A DNA stretch of 64,000 nucleotides from Amycolatopsis thermoflava N1165 (lineage in GTDB: Bacteria > Actinomycetota > Actinomycetes > Mycobacteriales > Pseudonocardiaceae), in the NCBI RefSeq assembly GCF_000473265.1, contig NZ_KI421511.1, positions 4,253,560-4,317,559 on the forward strand, given 5' to 3'. The notes under the pieces were generated by a model. That model was not told where the DNA came from. It saw only the letters and a program-made list of their open reading frames with translations, and made no database searches. Shown here in pieces: positions 57,833 through 64,000 of this stretch (the first letter of the stretch is position 1; every line of letters starts with the position of its first letter). The translations under genes and the position numbers were made by a program.

Positions 57833-58369
57833 GTGGATCCCATCGAACGGCTCGGCTCCCGCGAGGTGTACCGGAACAACTGGATGACGGTGCGCGAGGA
57901 CGACATCCGCCGCCCGGACGGCTCGACCGGCATCTACGGCGTCGTCGACAAGCCGGACTACGCGCTGGTCGTCCCGCTCGACGGCGACCGGCTGCACCTG
58001 GTCGAGCAGTACCGGTACCCGCTCGGCCTGCGGCGCTGGGAGTTCCCGCAGGGCACCGCGCCCGGGCTGGCCGAGCTGGACCCGCTGGAGCTGGCGGCGC
58101 GGGAGCTGCGGGAGGAGACCGGGCTGGTGGCCGGTTCGCTGACCGACCTCGGGCTGCTGGACGTCGCGCCGGGCATGTCGAGCCAGCGCGGCCGGGTCTA
58201 CCTGGCGACGGAGCTGGTCGAGGGCCCGCACGAGCGCGAGCACGAGGAACAGGACATGCGCACGGCGTGGTTCAGCCGGGACGAGTTCGAGAAGATGATC
58301 GCACGCGGGGAGATCACGGACGCCCAGTCGATCGCGGCGTACGGGCTCCTGCTGCTGCACGAACGCTGA
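57833..58369 (+). CDS. Nudix hydrolase (ADP-ribose pyrophosphatase-like)
   Basis: A 178-residue hydrolase with the Nudix box [20 protein letters not shown] followed by EETGL, i.e. the full G-x5-E-x7-REUxEExGU pattern slightly expanded, and an N-terminal strand [14 protein letters not shown] as in ADP-ribose pyrophosphatases. It probably hydrolyses a nucleoside diphosphate linked to a sugar. GTG at 57833. Its last 56 bases overlap the 3' end of the convergent MFS gene. Confidence 0.88.
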   Translation: MDPIERLGSREVYRNNWMTVREDDIRRPDGSTGIYGVVDKPDYALVVPLDGDRLHLVEQYRYPLGLRRWEFPQGTAPGLAELDPLELAARELREETGLVAGSLTDLGLLDVAPGMSSQRGRVYLATELVEGPHEREHEEQDMRTAWFSRDEFEKMIARGEITDAQSIAAYGLLLLHER

Positions 58370-59477
58370 CCATCGCGACGGCGCCGAGGAGCGGGCCGGC
58401 CGACAGCAGGGTGACCGCGTCGCGCCAGCCGGTGAGGTCGGCGAGCAGCGGGAGCAGCTGGATGGTGATCGCGCTGACGACGAACCCGGCGGCGGTCATC
58501 GCGGTGAGCGCGGTGCCGGCGTAACGCGGGTCGGCGACCTCGGACAGGGCGGCGGAGAACTGCGCGGAGTCGGCGATCACGGCGGCGCCCCACACGAGCA
58601 GCAGCGGCGCGAGCAGGGGCGTCCCCCAGGCCGCGACGGAGAGCAGACCGCAGGCGGCGCTGGTGAGCATGGCGCCGGTGGTGACTGCTGCGCGGCCGAA
58701 TCGGTCGGCGAGGACGCCGCCGAGCAGTGCCCCGGCGACGCCCGCGACGCCGATGGTGGCGAAGGTGTCGCCGTCGCCCGCGGCCGCGACGTAGCTGGGC
58801 AGCCAGGCCCACAGCGCGTACAGCTCCCACATGTGGCCGAAGTAGCCGAGGCAGACCAGGCGTTGCGCCCGGTCGCCTGCCATGCGGAGCAGGTAGCGGG
58901 GTTCCCATGGCGGCGACGGGCGCCAGTCCGGCCCTGGCCGGACCAGGGTGAGGGCGATCGGGGCGGCGAGGAGGGCCAGTGTCGCGGCGATGAGCAGGGC
59001 GGTCCGCCAGTGGCCGGTGCCGCCGAGGAGGCTGGGCAGCGCGGAGCCGAGGGTCAGCGCGCCGACGAGCACACCGAGCGCGGTCCCGCGCTGACGCGGA
59101 AACCAGGAGACGACGATCTTCATGCCGACCGGGTAGACGGCCGCGAGGGCGAACCCGGTGACGAACCGGAGCGGGGCGGCCGCCGCGGCCCCGGCCGACG
59201 GGAACGCGAACGTGGCGGCCGCGCCGAGCGCACTGCCCGCGGCGACGAGGACCTGCGGCCGCGTGCGATCGGCGAGGTTGACCGCGGCGGAGACGACGGC
59301 GCCGGTGGCGAACCCGAGCTGCACCGTGATGGTCAGGAGAATCCCCGCCTGCCGCGAGAGGCCCCACTCCGCGCGGAGCGCCGGGACCACGGTGGACGCG
59401 GAGAACCAAAGGCTCATGGCGAGCACCTGCACGAGGGCGACGAGGGCCAACTGCGGTCCGCGCCGCCGGAGGATCAC
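58314..59477 (-). CDS. MFS transporter (CynX/NimT-like)
   Basis: A 387-residue transporter with twelve predicted helices. LVQVLAMSLWFSASTVVPAL starts the first helix, FVTGFALAAVYPVGMKIVVS and FPRQRGTALGVLVGALTLGS are the typical helix four-five loop, and the second half opens LVCLGYFGHMWELYALWAWL. Substrate unknown. GTG at 59477. It overlaps the Nudix gene by 56 bases at the 3' ends. Confidence 0.85.
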   Translation of the reverse strand: MILRRRGPQLALVALVQVLAMSLWFSASTVVPALRAEWGLSRQAGILLTITVQLGFATGAVVSAAVNLADRTRPQVLVAAGSALGAAATFAFPSAGAAAAAPLRFVTGFALAAVYPVGMKIVVSWFPRQRGTALGVLVGALTLGSALPSLLGGTGHWRTALLIAATLALLAAPIALTLVRPGPDWRPSPPWEPRYLLRMAGDRAQRLVCLGYFGHMWELYALWAWLPSYVAAAGDGDTFATIGVAGVAGALLGGVLADRFGRAAVTTGAMLTSAACGLLSVAAWGTPLLAPLLLVWGAAVIADSAQFSAALSEVADPRYAGTALTAMTAAGFVVSAITIQLLPLLADLTGWRDAVTLLSAGPLLGAVAMVSVRAAAGARTPRSTGRP

Positions 59478-59568
59478 GTCGTCGTGCTTATTGGCGGTGG
59501 GTCGGCGCGGTCAATCGCGGGGCGCGGTGCTTCATCCGATCGCGTGGAACCGGTCCCAGGCCGTGGAA

Positions 59569-59595
59569 CGCGGGGTCCCGTCTCGGGACCCCGCG
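59569..59595. terminator. Terminator of the small membrane-protein pair
   Basis: Perfect 12-bp stem CGCGGGGTCCCG/CGGGACCCCGCG with a 3-base loop, 14 bases downstream of the minus-strand stop at 59610. Confidence 0.82.
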
Positions 59596-59609
59596 CCCGG
59601 CCGGCTGGG

Positions 59610-59921
59610 TCAACAGGTTGTGTCGTAGATCGACGTGTAGGAGCAGCTCGAACCGCTGCTACTCGAGTTGCTCGCCAGCACGACCAGCGTGATGAAGATG
59701 GTCGCGGCCACCACTGGGATGATCACCAGCACCCACATCAGGATGCGGCGGATCGAGTGCAGCACCGAGAGTTGCTCCAACGCGATTTGCCTCGCCGCGT
59801 CACTCGGGCTGTCGGCTTCGACGATATGGCCATGGCTGGCCTGGATCGGAGCCGTCTGGATCCAATTCCACGGCCGCATCAGCCCCAAGTCGGTGAGCTT
59901 CCTGGGCGTCGTCTCAGTCAT
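59610..59921 (-). CDS. Single-pass membrane protein with cysteine-bearing exterior end
   Basis: A 103-residue protein: 65 soluble residues, then one membrane helix (RRILMWVLVIIPVVAATIFI, continuing TLVVL) and a short exterior end ASNSSSSGSSCSYTSIYDTT plus a final Cys, giving two cysteines that may form a disulfide or bind lipid. ATG at 59921 overlaps the end of a 40-codon gene before it. Function unknown. Confidence 0.72.
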   Translation of the reverse strand: MTETTPRKLTDLGLMRPWNWIQTAPIQASHGHIVEADSPSDAARQIALEQLSVLHSIRRILMWVLVIIPVVAATIFITLVVLASNSSSSGSSCSYTSIYDTTC

Positions 59922-60036
59922 GCCAGCCGCCCGTGCAGGCGAACACGAGGCCGACGAGTCCGAGGACGAAACCCGCGGTGCCGAGGCCGTTCTTCGGCTG
60001 CACGGGCGTGGGCTGGGCATAGGGCGGATGAGTCAC
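59914..60036 (-). CDS. 40-residue membrane micro-protein
   Basis: GTG at 60036, with AAGGAA 7 bases upstream, opens a 40-codon frame: MTHPPYAQPTPVQPKNGLGT then AGFVLGLVGLVFACTGGWHD. The proline-rich start and the single helix GTAGFVLGLVGLVFACTG are the opening of DUF4190-type membrane proteins, here cut to one helix. Its TGA (59914-59916) overlaps the next gene by 8 bases, so the two are probably co-translated. Too short for routine gene finding; the RBS and overlap are the main support. Confidence 0.65.
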   Translation of the reverse strand: MTHPPYAQPTPVQPKNGLGTAGFVLGLVGLVFACTGGWHD

Positions 60037-60264
60037 GAGCGTTCCTTGAGTGCGTGCGCAGCGGGCCGTCCCGCTTGCGTCGCACCCTGAATCGCCGCGT
60101 GCTGCTGGTTGTAACAGCGTTCAGGCGGACCAACCGGCAGAAGTGGATCTTGACCGGGAGCGTCTCCAGCGGCGCTGAAGTGCGCGAACGAGCGCCGTTC
60201 CGGACGTGACGGAACGTGGTGGTTGAATTTTCAGTTCACTCGAACAGAGCAGTCCGGGCATCCC

Positions 60265-61038
60265 TCACTCGGGCCACTCCGGCTTCCGCTTCTCCAGGAA
60301 GGAAGCCATCCCCTCCCGCGCCGCCGGCGTTTGGGACGCTGCCGCCATCACCTCGACCGCGATGGCGTACGCGTCGGCCTCCGGGCGGTCCAGCTGGGCG
60401 TACAGGGTCTGCTTCCCGAGCGCCTTGCTGGCCCGGCTGCCACGCGTCGCCCTGGCCAGCAGGTCGGCCACCGCCGCGTCCAGGTCCTCGTCCGGCACCA
60501 CTCGGTTCACCAGGCCCCACTCCAGGGCCGTCGCCGCGTCGATGACGTCCCCGGTCAGCGCCAGCTCCATCAGCCGCTTGCGCCCGATCGCCCGCGCGAC
60601 CGGCACCGCCGGTGTGTGGCAGAACCAGCCGCCCTTGCCGCCGGGCAGCGCGAAACCCGCGGAGGCCGCCGCGACCGCCAGGTCGCACGACGCGACCAGC
60701 TGGCACCCCGCCGCGGTCGCCAGTCCGTGCACCCGCGCGATCACCACCTGCGGCACCGACTCCATCGTGCGCATCAGCCGGGTGCACAGGGTCAACAGGC
60801 GCCGCACCCCCGCCAGGTCCCGCGACGCCACGTCACCGAAGTCGTGCCCCGCCGAGAACACCGGGCCCGCGCCGGCCAGCACGACGCCCGTCGCGTCGGT
60901 CGCCGCCGTCTCCTCGAACGCCGCCAGCAGCTCGGCGAGGTGGGCTTCGGACAGGGAGTTGCGGCGGGCGGCCCGGTTCATCGTGATCGTCACCGTCGCG
61001 TCGTCGCGCTTGACCAGGATGTGCTCGTACTCGGCCAT
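60265..61038 (-). CDS. Enoyl-CoA hydratase/isomerase family protein (ECHDC3-like)
   Basis: A 257-residue crotonase-fold protein. Oxyanion-hole segments VFSAGHDFGDV and VHGLATAAGCQLVASCDLAV are present. The third segment FALPGGKGGWFCHTPAVPVA has no glutamate at the usual place, resembling ECHDC3-type members rather than classical hydratases, so hydration activity is doubtful. ATG at 61038. It lies 10 bases after the 207-residue gene upstream on the same strand. The 228 bases downstream (60037-60264) hold only an inverted repeat CGTTCCG-N7-CGGAACG at 60196-60216. Confidence 0.85.
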   Translation of the reverse strand: MAEYEHILVKRDDATVTITMNRAARRNSLSEAHLAELLAAFEETAATDATGVVLAGAGPVFSAGHDFGDVASRDLAGVRRLLTLCTRLMRTMESVPQVVIARVHGLATAAGCQLVASCDLAVAAASAGFALPGGKGGWFCHTPAVPVARAIGRKRLMELALTGDVIDAATALEWGLVNRVVPDEDLDAAVADLLARATRGSRASKALGKQTLYAQLDRPEADAYAIAVEVMAAASQTPAAREGMASFLEKRKPEWPE

Positions 61039-61047
61039 GACCCGACG

Positions 61048-61671
61048 CTACCTCCCGGCGGCCGTGTTGTGGTACCCGAAGACGCGCCGCTCCCGCGCGG
61101 TCACCGTCGACATCACGCGGTCCCGCCACGGCGTGCTGGTCGCGTGCCGGTAGGCAGGCGACTCGAACAGCGACACGTCCGCGATCTCGTGGAAGGCCAG
61201 CAGATCCGGCCCGGCCCCCTCGACCCGCCGGTACCGCCGGATCCGGTGCCAGCCGGGCAGCTCCAGCAACAGCGGCACGTGCTCCTCGCGGTACCAGCGC
61301 TCCAGTTCGTCGGCGTCCCCGGACAACGCCACCGACACCACCACCGGCGCGGGGGCGACGCACGAACCCCAGGACCCGGTCAGCTCGTACACCCGCCGGT
61401 CGAGCGTCGCCAGCCGCGAGACCACCGACTGCTCCCGCGGGCTCCGCCGCCGCACCACCTCGTACTCCGGGCTCGCCAGCGCCGCCAGGTCCAGCTCGTA
61501 CCAGGCCAGCCACGACGGCCGCGCCCCGTCCAGCTCGCGGTACCGGTACCCGCTGCGGATCCCCGGCACGCCGACGCGCGCGGGCGCGTGCTCGTTGTCG
61601 TACCAGTCGTGGAACTCCGCCTCGGCGACCTCGCCCGGCTCGGACAGCACGTACAGCAGTCCCTCCGTCAT
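61048..61671 (-). CDS. Dimeric alpha-beta barrel (EthD-like) protein
   Basis: A 207-residue protein with two ferredoxin-like halves: GLLYVLSEPGEVAEAEFHDW, YDNEHAPARVGVPGI and later ELERWYREEHVPLLLELPGW. The W-Y-x-x-E-H motif repeated in both halves is typical of dimeric alpha-beta barrel proteins such as EthD or DUF4286-like proteins. It sits between the IclR regulator and the crotonase gene and probably works on an aromatic or terpenoid catabolic intermediate. ATG at 61671 follows GGAGGAG. Confidence 0.78.
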   Translation of the reverse strand: MTEGLLYVLSEPGEVAEAEFHDWYDNEHAPARVGVPGIRSGYRYRELDGARPSWLAWYELDLAALASPEYEVVRRRSPREQSVVSRLATLDRRVYELTGSWGSCVAPAPVVVSVALSGDADELERWYREEHVPLLLELPGWHRIRRYRRVEGAGPDLLAFHEIADVSLFESPAYRHATSTPWRDRVMSTVTARERRVFGYHNTAAGR

Positions 61672-61733
61672 CCGCCACTCCTCCCCCGCGCTCGGGTACC
61701 GTTTCGGGCAGGCGACCACGGCGAGGAGCGGCA

Positions 61734-62504
61734 GTGTCGAGAGAGGACCCCGACGTCATCGACTCGGTGGAGAAGGCCTTCCGGCTGCTGCAGGCCTTTT
61801 CCGCGGAACGGCCGGCGATGACGGTGAGCGAGGCGGCCGCGGCCACCGGGTTCACCCGCGCCACCGCGCGCCGCATCCTGCTGACGCTGGAACGCCTCGG
61901 GTTCGCCGAGGTCGACGACCGCCGCTTCCGCCTCACCGCGGGCGTCCTGCGGCTCGGCTACGGCTACCTGGCCGCGCTGCCGTTCTGGGAACACGCCCAG
62001 CCGCACATGCGCGCGCTGGCCGACGAGCTGCGGGAATCCTGCTCGATGGCCACTTTGGACGGATCCGAGATCGTCTACGTGGCCCGGGTTCCGGCGTCGC
62101 GCTCGATGTCCATCACGCTCAACGTCGGCTCGCGCCTGCCCGCCTACCCCACTTCGATGGGCCGCGTGCTGCTCGCCGCGCTGCCGCCCGCCGAGCTGGA
62201 GTCCTATCTGGACACTGTCGAACTGCGGAAGCTCACGCCCAACACCATCACGGACCCCGCCCAGCTGCGTGCGGAACTGGCCCGGGTCGCCGAGCGCGGT
62301 TACGCGGTGGTGGACGGCGAACGCGAGGAGGGCGTCCGCTCGGCCGCCGCGCCCGTGCGTGGCGCCGGCGGGCGGGCGCTGGCCGCGCTGAACGTGTCGG
62401 TCAACGCGGCCCGCGTCTCGCTGGACGAACTTACCGACCGGTTCGTGCCGCGCCTGCTGGACACCGCCGCGGCCATCACCCGCGACATCGAGGGTCTGCA
62501 CTAG
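61734..62504 (+). CDS. IclR family regulator (PcaR/PobR-like)
   Basis: A 256-residue regulator. The N-terminal winged helix DSVEKAFRLLQAFSAERPAM, ATGFTRATARRILLTLERLG is canonical. The ligand-binding GAF-like domain includes SMSITLNVGSRLPAYPTSMG and GYAVVDGEREEGVRSAAAPV, as in the PcaR/PobR group that senses aromatic acids. GTG at 61734 has GAGGAG 6 bases upstream. Divergent from the alpha-beta barrel and crotonase genes; its stop overlaps the convergent lactonase stop by 4 bases. Confidence 0.91.
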   Translation: MSREDPDVIDSVEKAFRLLQAFSAERPAMTVSEAAAATGFTRATARRILLTLERLGFAEVDDRRFRLTAGVLRLGYGYLAALPFWEHAQPHMRALADELRESCSMATLDGSEIVYVARVPASRSMSITLNVGSRLPAYPTSMGRVLLAALPPAELESYLDTVELRKLTPNTITDPAQLRAELARVAERGYAVVDGEREEGVRSAAAPVRGAGGRALAALNVSVNAARVSLDELTDRFVPRLLDTAAAITRDIEGLH

Positions 62505-63367
62505 TCCTCCGCGAAGAAGCAACGCGTCGGGTTCGTGACGAGCAGCGCCTCCGGGTCCGGCGTGATCTCCGCGATCAGGTCGGCCAGGTCGCCGTCATTC
62601 GGCACGAAACCGTGCGTGTTCGGGTGCGGGAAGTCGGTGCCCCACACGACCCGCTCCGGCGCCTCGGCGGCCAGCAACCGCGCCAGCTCCACGGAATCGG
62701 CCATGTCCGGCGGCGCGGTCGCGATCCGGTCGGCGCCGCTCAGCTTCACCCACACCGAACCGGTCTCCAGCAACCGCAACAGCGACCGCACGGCGGCGCT
62801 GTCCAGCCCCTGGCGCAGGTCGACGCGGGCCATGTGGTCGATCACCACCCGCACGCCCAGCGATCGCACCAGGTCCGCATGCTCGGCGATGCCGTCACCC
62901 GCGACGTGCAGGGCGATGTGCCAGCCGTACGGCCGGATCAGGGCGACGATCGCGTCGATCTCCTCCTGCGACGGCGCCGGCCCGAGGTGCGGCGTGAAGT
63001 GCAGCCGGGCGCCGCGCACGCCGGCCCGGTGCAGGCGCTCCACCTCGACCTTCGGCGTGGTCGGCCGGATCAACGCGACCCCGCGGTACCGGCCGCCGCC
63101 GGTTTCCAGCGCGTCGAGCAGCGCCGAGTGGTCGGTGCCGTGGCAGGCGGACTGCACGATGACGGCGCGCTCGAAGCCGAGCAGCCGGTGCAGCGCCTGC
63201 AGGTCCTCCTTCGGCGCCTCCGGCGGGGTGAACGTGCGGTCCGGCGCGTACGGGAACTTCGCGGTGGGCCCGAAGATGTGGCAGTGCGCGTCGCAAGCGT
63301 TTGCGGGCAACGGGATCGCGGGCGCGTGCGGGTTCGGGTCCGGCCCGGGGTTGCGGGGATCGGTCAT
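62501..63367 (-). CDS. Amidohydrolase, 2-pyrone-4,6-dicarboxylate lactonase-like
   Basis: A 288-residue amidohydrolase-2 protein. Metal or substrate residues are in ACDAHCHIFGP, VVIDHMARVD and VVWGTDFPHPN, and the PDC-lactonase feature QSACHGTDHSALLDAL is present. This family hydrolyses cyclic dicarboxylates such as PDC or 4-sulfomuconolactone in aromatic catabolism. ATG at 63367 overlaps the SDR stop by one base. Confidence 0.87.
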   Translation of the reverse strand: MTDPRNPGPDPNPHAPAIPLPANACDAHCHIFGPTAKFPYAPDRTFTPPEAPKEDLQALHRLLGFERAVIVQSACHGTDHSALLDALETGGGRYRGVALIRPTTPKVEVERLHRAGVRGARLHFTPHLGPAPSQEEIDAIVALIRPYGWHIALHVAGDGIAEHADLVRSLGVRVVIDHMARVDLRQGLDSAAVRSLLRLLETGSVWVKLSGADRIATAPPDMADSVELARLLAAEAPERVVWGTDFPHPNTHGFVPNDGDLADLIAEITPDPEALLVTNPTRCFFAED

Positions 63368-64000
63368 CAGTCACACCTCGCGGTCATGCCGCCGTCGACG
63401 ACGATTTCGGTACCGGTGACGAACCGGGCCTCGTCGGAGGCCAGGTACAACGCGGCGTACGCGGTGTCGCGGCCGTCGCCGGCGAAGCCGAGCGGGATGC
63501 GCGCCTGCCGCTGGGCGAGCAGCGCGTCCACGTCCCCGCCCGCCCGCTGCCCGGCCAGGCGCGCCTCGACCATCGGCGTGTGCAGCTGCCCCGGCACCAC
63601 GGTGTTGACGCGGATGCCGTCCGGCGCGTGCTGCACCGCGATCACCTTGGACAGCTGGATCACGCCCGCCTTCGCCGACGCGTAACCGGCCTGAGCCGAG
63701 CCGGTCCAGCGGGTGCCGGACGTGGACGCGGTGTTGACGATCGCGCCGCCGCCCTGCGCCTTCATCACCGGGATGACGTGCTTGCAGGTCAGGAACACGC
63801 TGGTCAGGTTGTAGTCCAGCTGGGCGGCCCAGTCCTGTTCGGACAGTTCGACCGGTCCGCCCTTGCGCGAGCCGCCGACGTTGTTGACCAGGACGTCGAC
63901 GCGGCCGAACTCCGCACGGCACGCCTCGACCATCGCCGCCACGGCCGCGCCGTCGGTCACGTCGCACAGGTGCGTGCGGATCGTGCCGCCCTCGGATTCG
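63367..64000 (-). CDS. SDR family oxidoreductase, 5' part missing at window edge
   Basis: Short-chain dehydrogenase whose N-terminal cofactor loop lies beyond the right edge. The visible part has LCDVTDGAAVAAMV, VDVLVNNVGGSRKGGP, catalytic serine in VNTASTSGTRW, YASAKAGVIQLSK and the C-terminal FVTGTEIVVDGGMTARCD. It is the upstream partner of the lactonase in one operon and likely oxidises or dehydrogenates a cyclic alcohol in the same pathway. Confidence 0.92.
   Translation of the reverse strand, partial: ESEGGTIRTHLCDVTDGAAVAAMVEACRAEFGRVDVLVNNVGGSRKGGPVELSEQDWAAQLDYNLTSVFLTCKHVIPVMKAQGGGAIVNTASTSGTRWTGSAQAGYASAKAGVIQLSKVIAVQHAPDGIRVNTVVPGQLHTPMVEARLAGQRAGGDVDALLAQRQARIPLGFAGDGRDTAYAALYLASDEARFVTGTEIVVDGGMTARCD

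Overview
The window is high-GC (about 72 percent by eye) actinobacterial chromosome with many GTG starts, 1- or 4-base start/stop overlaps and dense gene packing. Several gene orders match Mycobacterium tuberculosis: dinG, pncB, clpS, the DUF2017 gene, the S58 (DmpA-type) peptidase, mec, cysO, cysM, rhomboid, murI, the Rv1339-type enzyme, rph and rdgB; also serB2 next to ctaD, and aceA with a RamB regulator. A DprE2-like reductase and NucS also fit the mycolata and their relatives. I infer a Pseudonocardiaceae member (Amycolatopsis-like). This is inference from gene content, not a database match. I see no phage, insertion sequence, CRISPR array, tRNA or rRNA.

Layout. 1-3520: glyoxylate shunt (aceB cut by the window edge, aceA) facing its RamB-type regulator across a region full of TTTGC/GCAAA boxes. 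3530-13209: mixed housekeeping and accessory genes: flavin reductase, hexapeptide acyltransferase, nucleoside hydrolase, a VOC/WYL pair, an MBL hydrolase, a MarR-ABC-2 export operon and a DprE2-like reductase. 13263-15652: cell-envelope proteins and a peroxiredoxin. 15699-20208: a 5-oxoproline unit (GntR regulator, MHS transporter, pxpABC). 20252-35933: the core conserved block (rdgB, rph, Rv1339-like phosphodiesterase, murI, rhomboid, cysM, cysO, mec, clpS, pncB, pncA, dinG), interrupted by a globin, a flippase-like membrane protein and two secreted-protein genes. 36576-40800: OsmC, a PTH2-like protein, serB2, ctaD. 40911-50791: phosphotransferase, DinB-like protein, hydrolase, GNAT, MFS/TetR pair, phosphatase, FmdB zinc ribbon and a fused double 3-hydroxyacyl-CoA dehydrogenase. 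51332-53632: the PTS-dependent dihydroxyacetone kinase dhaKLM. 53668-64000: lipoprotein, sodium symporter with a small partner, a 21-residue peptide gene, nucS, Nudix, MFS, two small membrane proteins, a crotonase and an IclR-linked lactonase/SDR catabolic unit.

The most unusual points are these. (1) In the sulfur/protein-quality operon the clpS-DUF2017 gene pair is followed by a second, strongly diverged clpS-like/DUF2017-like pair that has lost the residues expected of the N-degron pocket. (2) Four gene-poor stretches (35934-36575, 42469-43135, 46900-47630, 50792-51331) are filled with degenerate tandem repeats. In three of them the repeat unit is a decayed copy of the 3' end of the adjacent minus-strand gene, suggesting a process that repeatedly duplicates gene tails. 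(3) CysO carries two residues beyond its di-glycine, so the JAMM protease Mec next to it would have to mature it. (4) A 21-residue hydrophobic peptide has a very strong ribosome binding site and its own terminator.

Several regulator/operator pairs can be read directly: RamB boxes at aceA, a FadR/GntR-type TNGTNNNACNA site before the oxoprolinase operon, paired 17-bp boxes between TetR and MFS, inverted repeats at the MarR start, and a CRP/GlxR-like site in the envelope-gene region.
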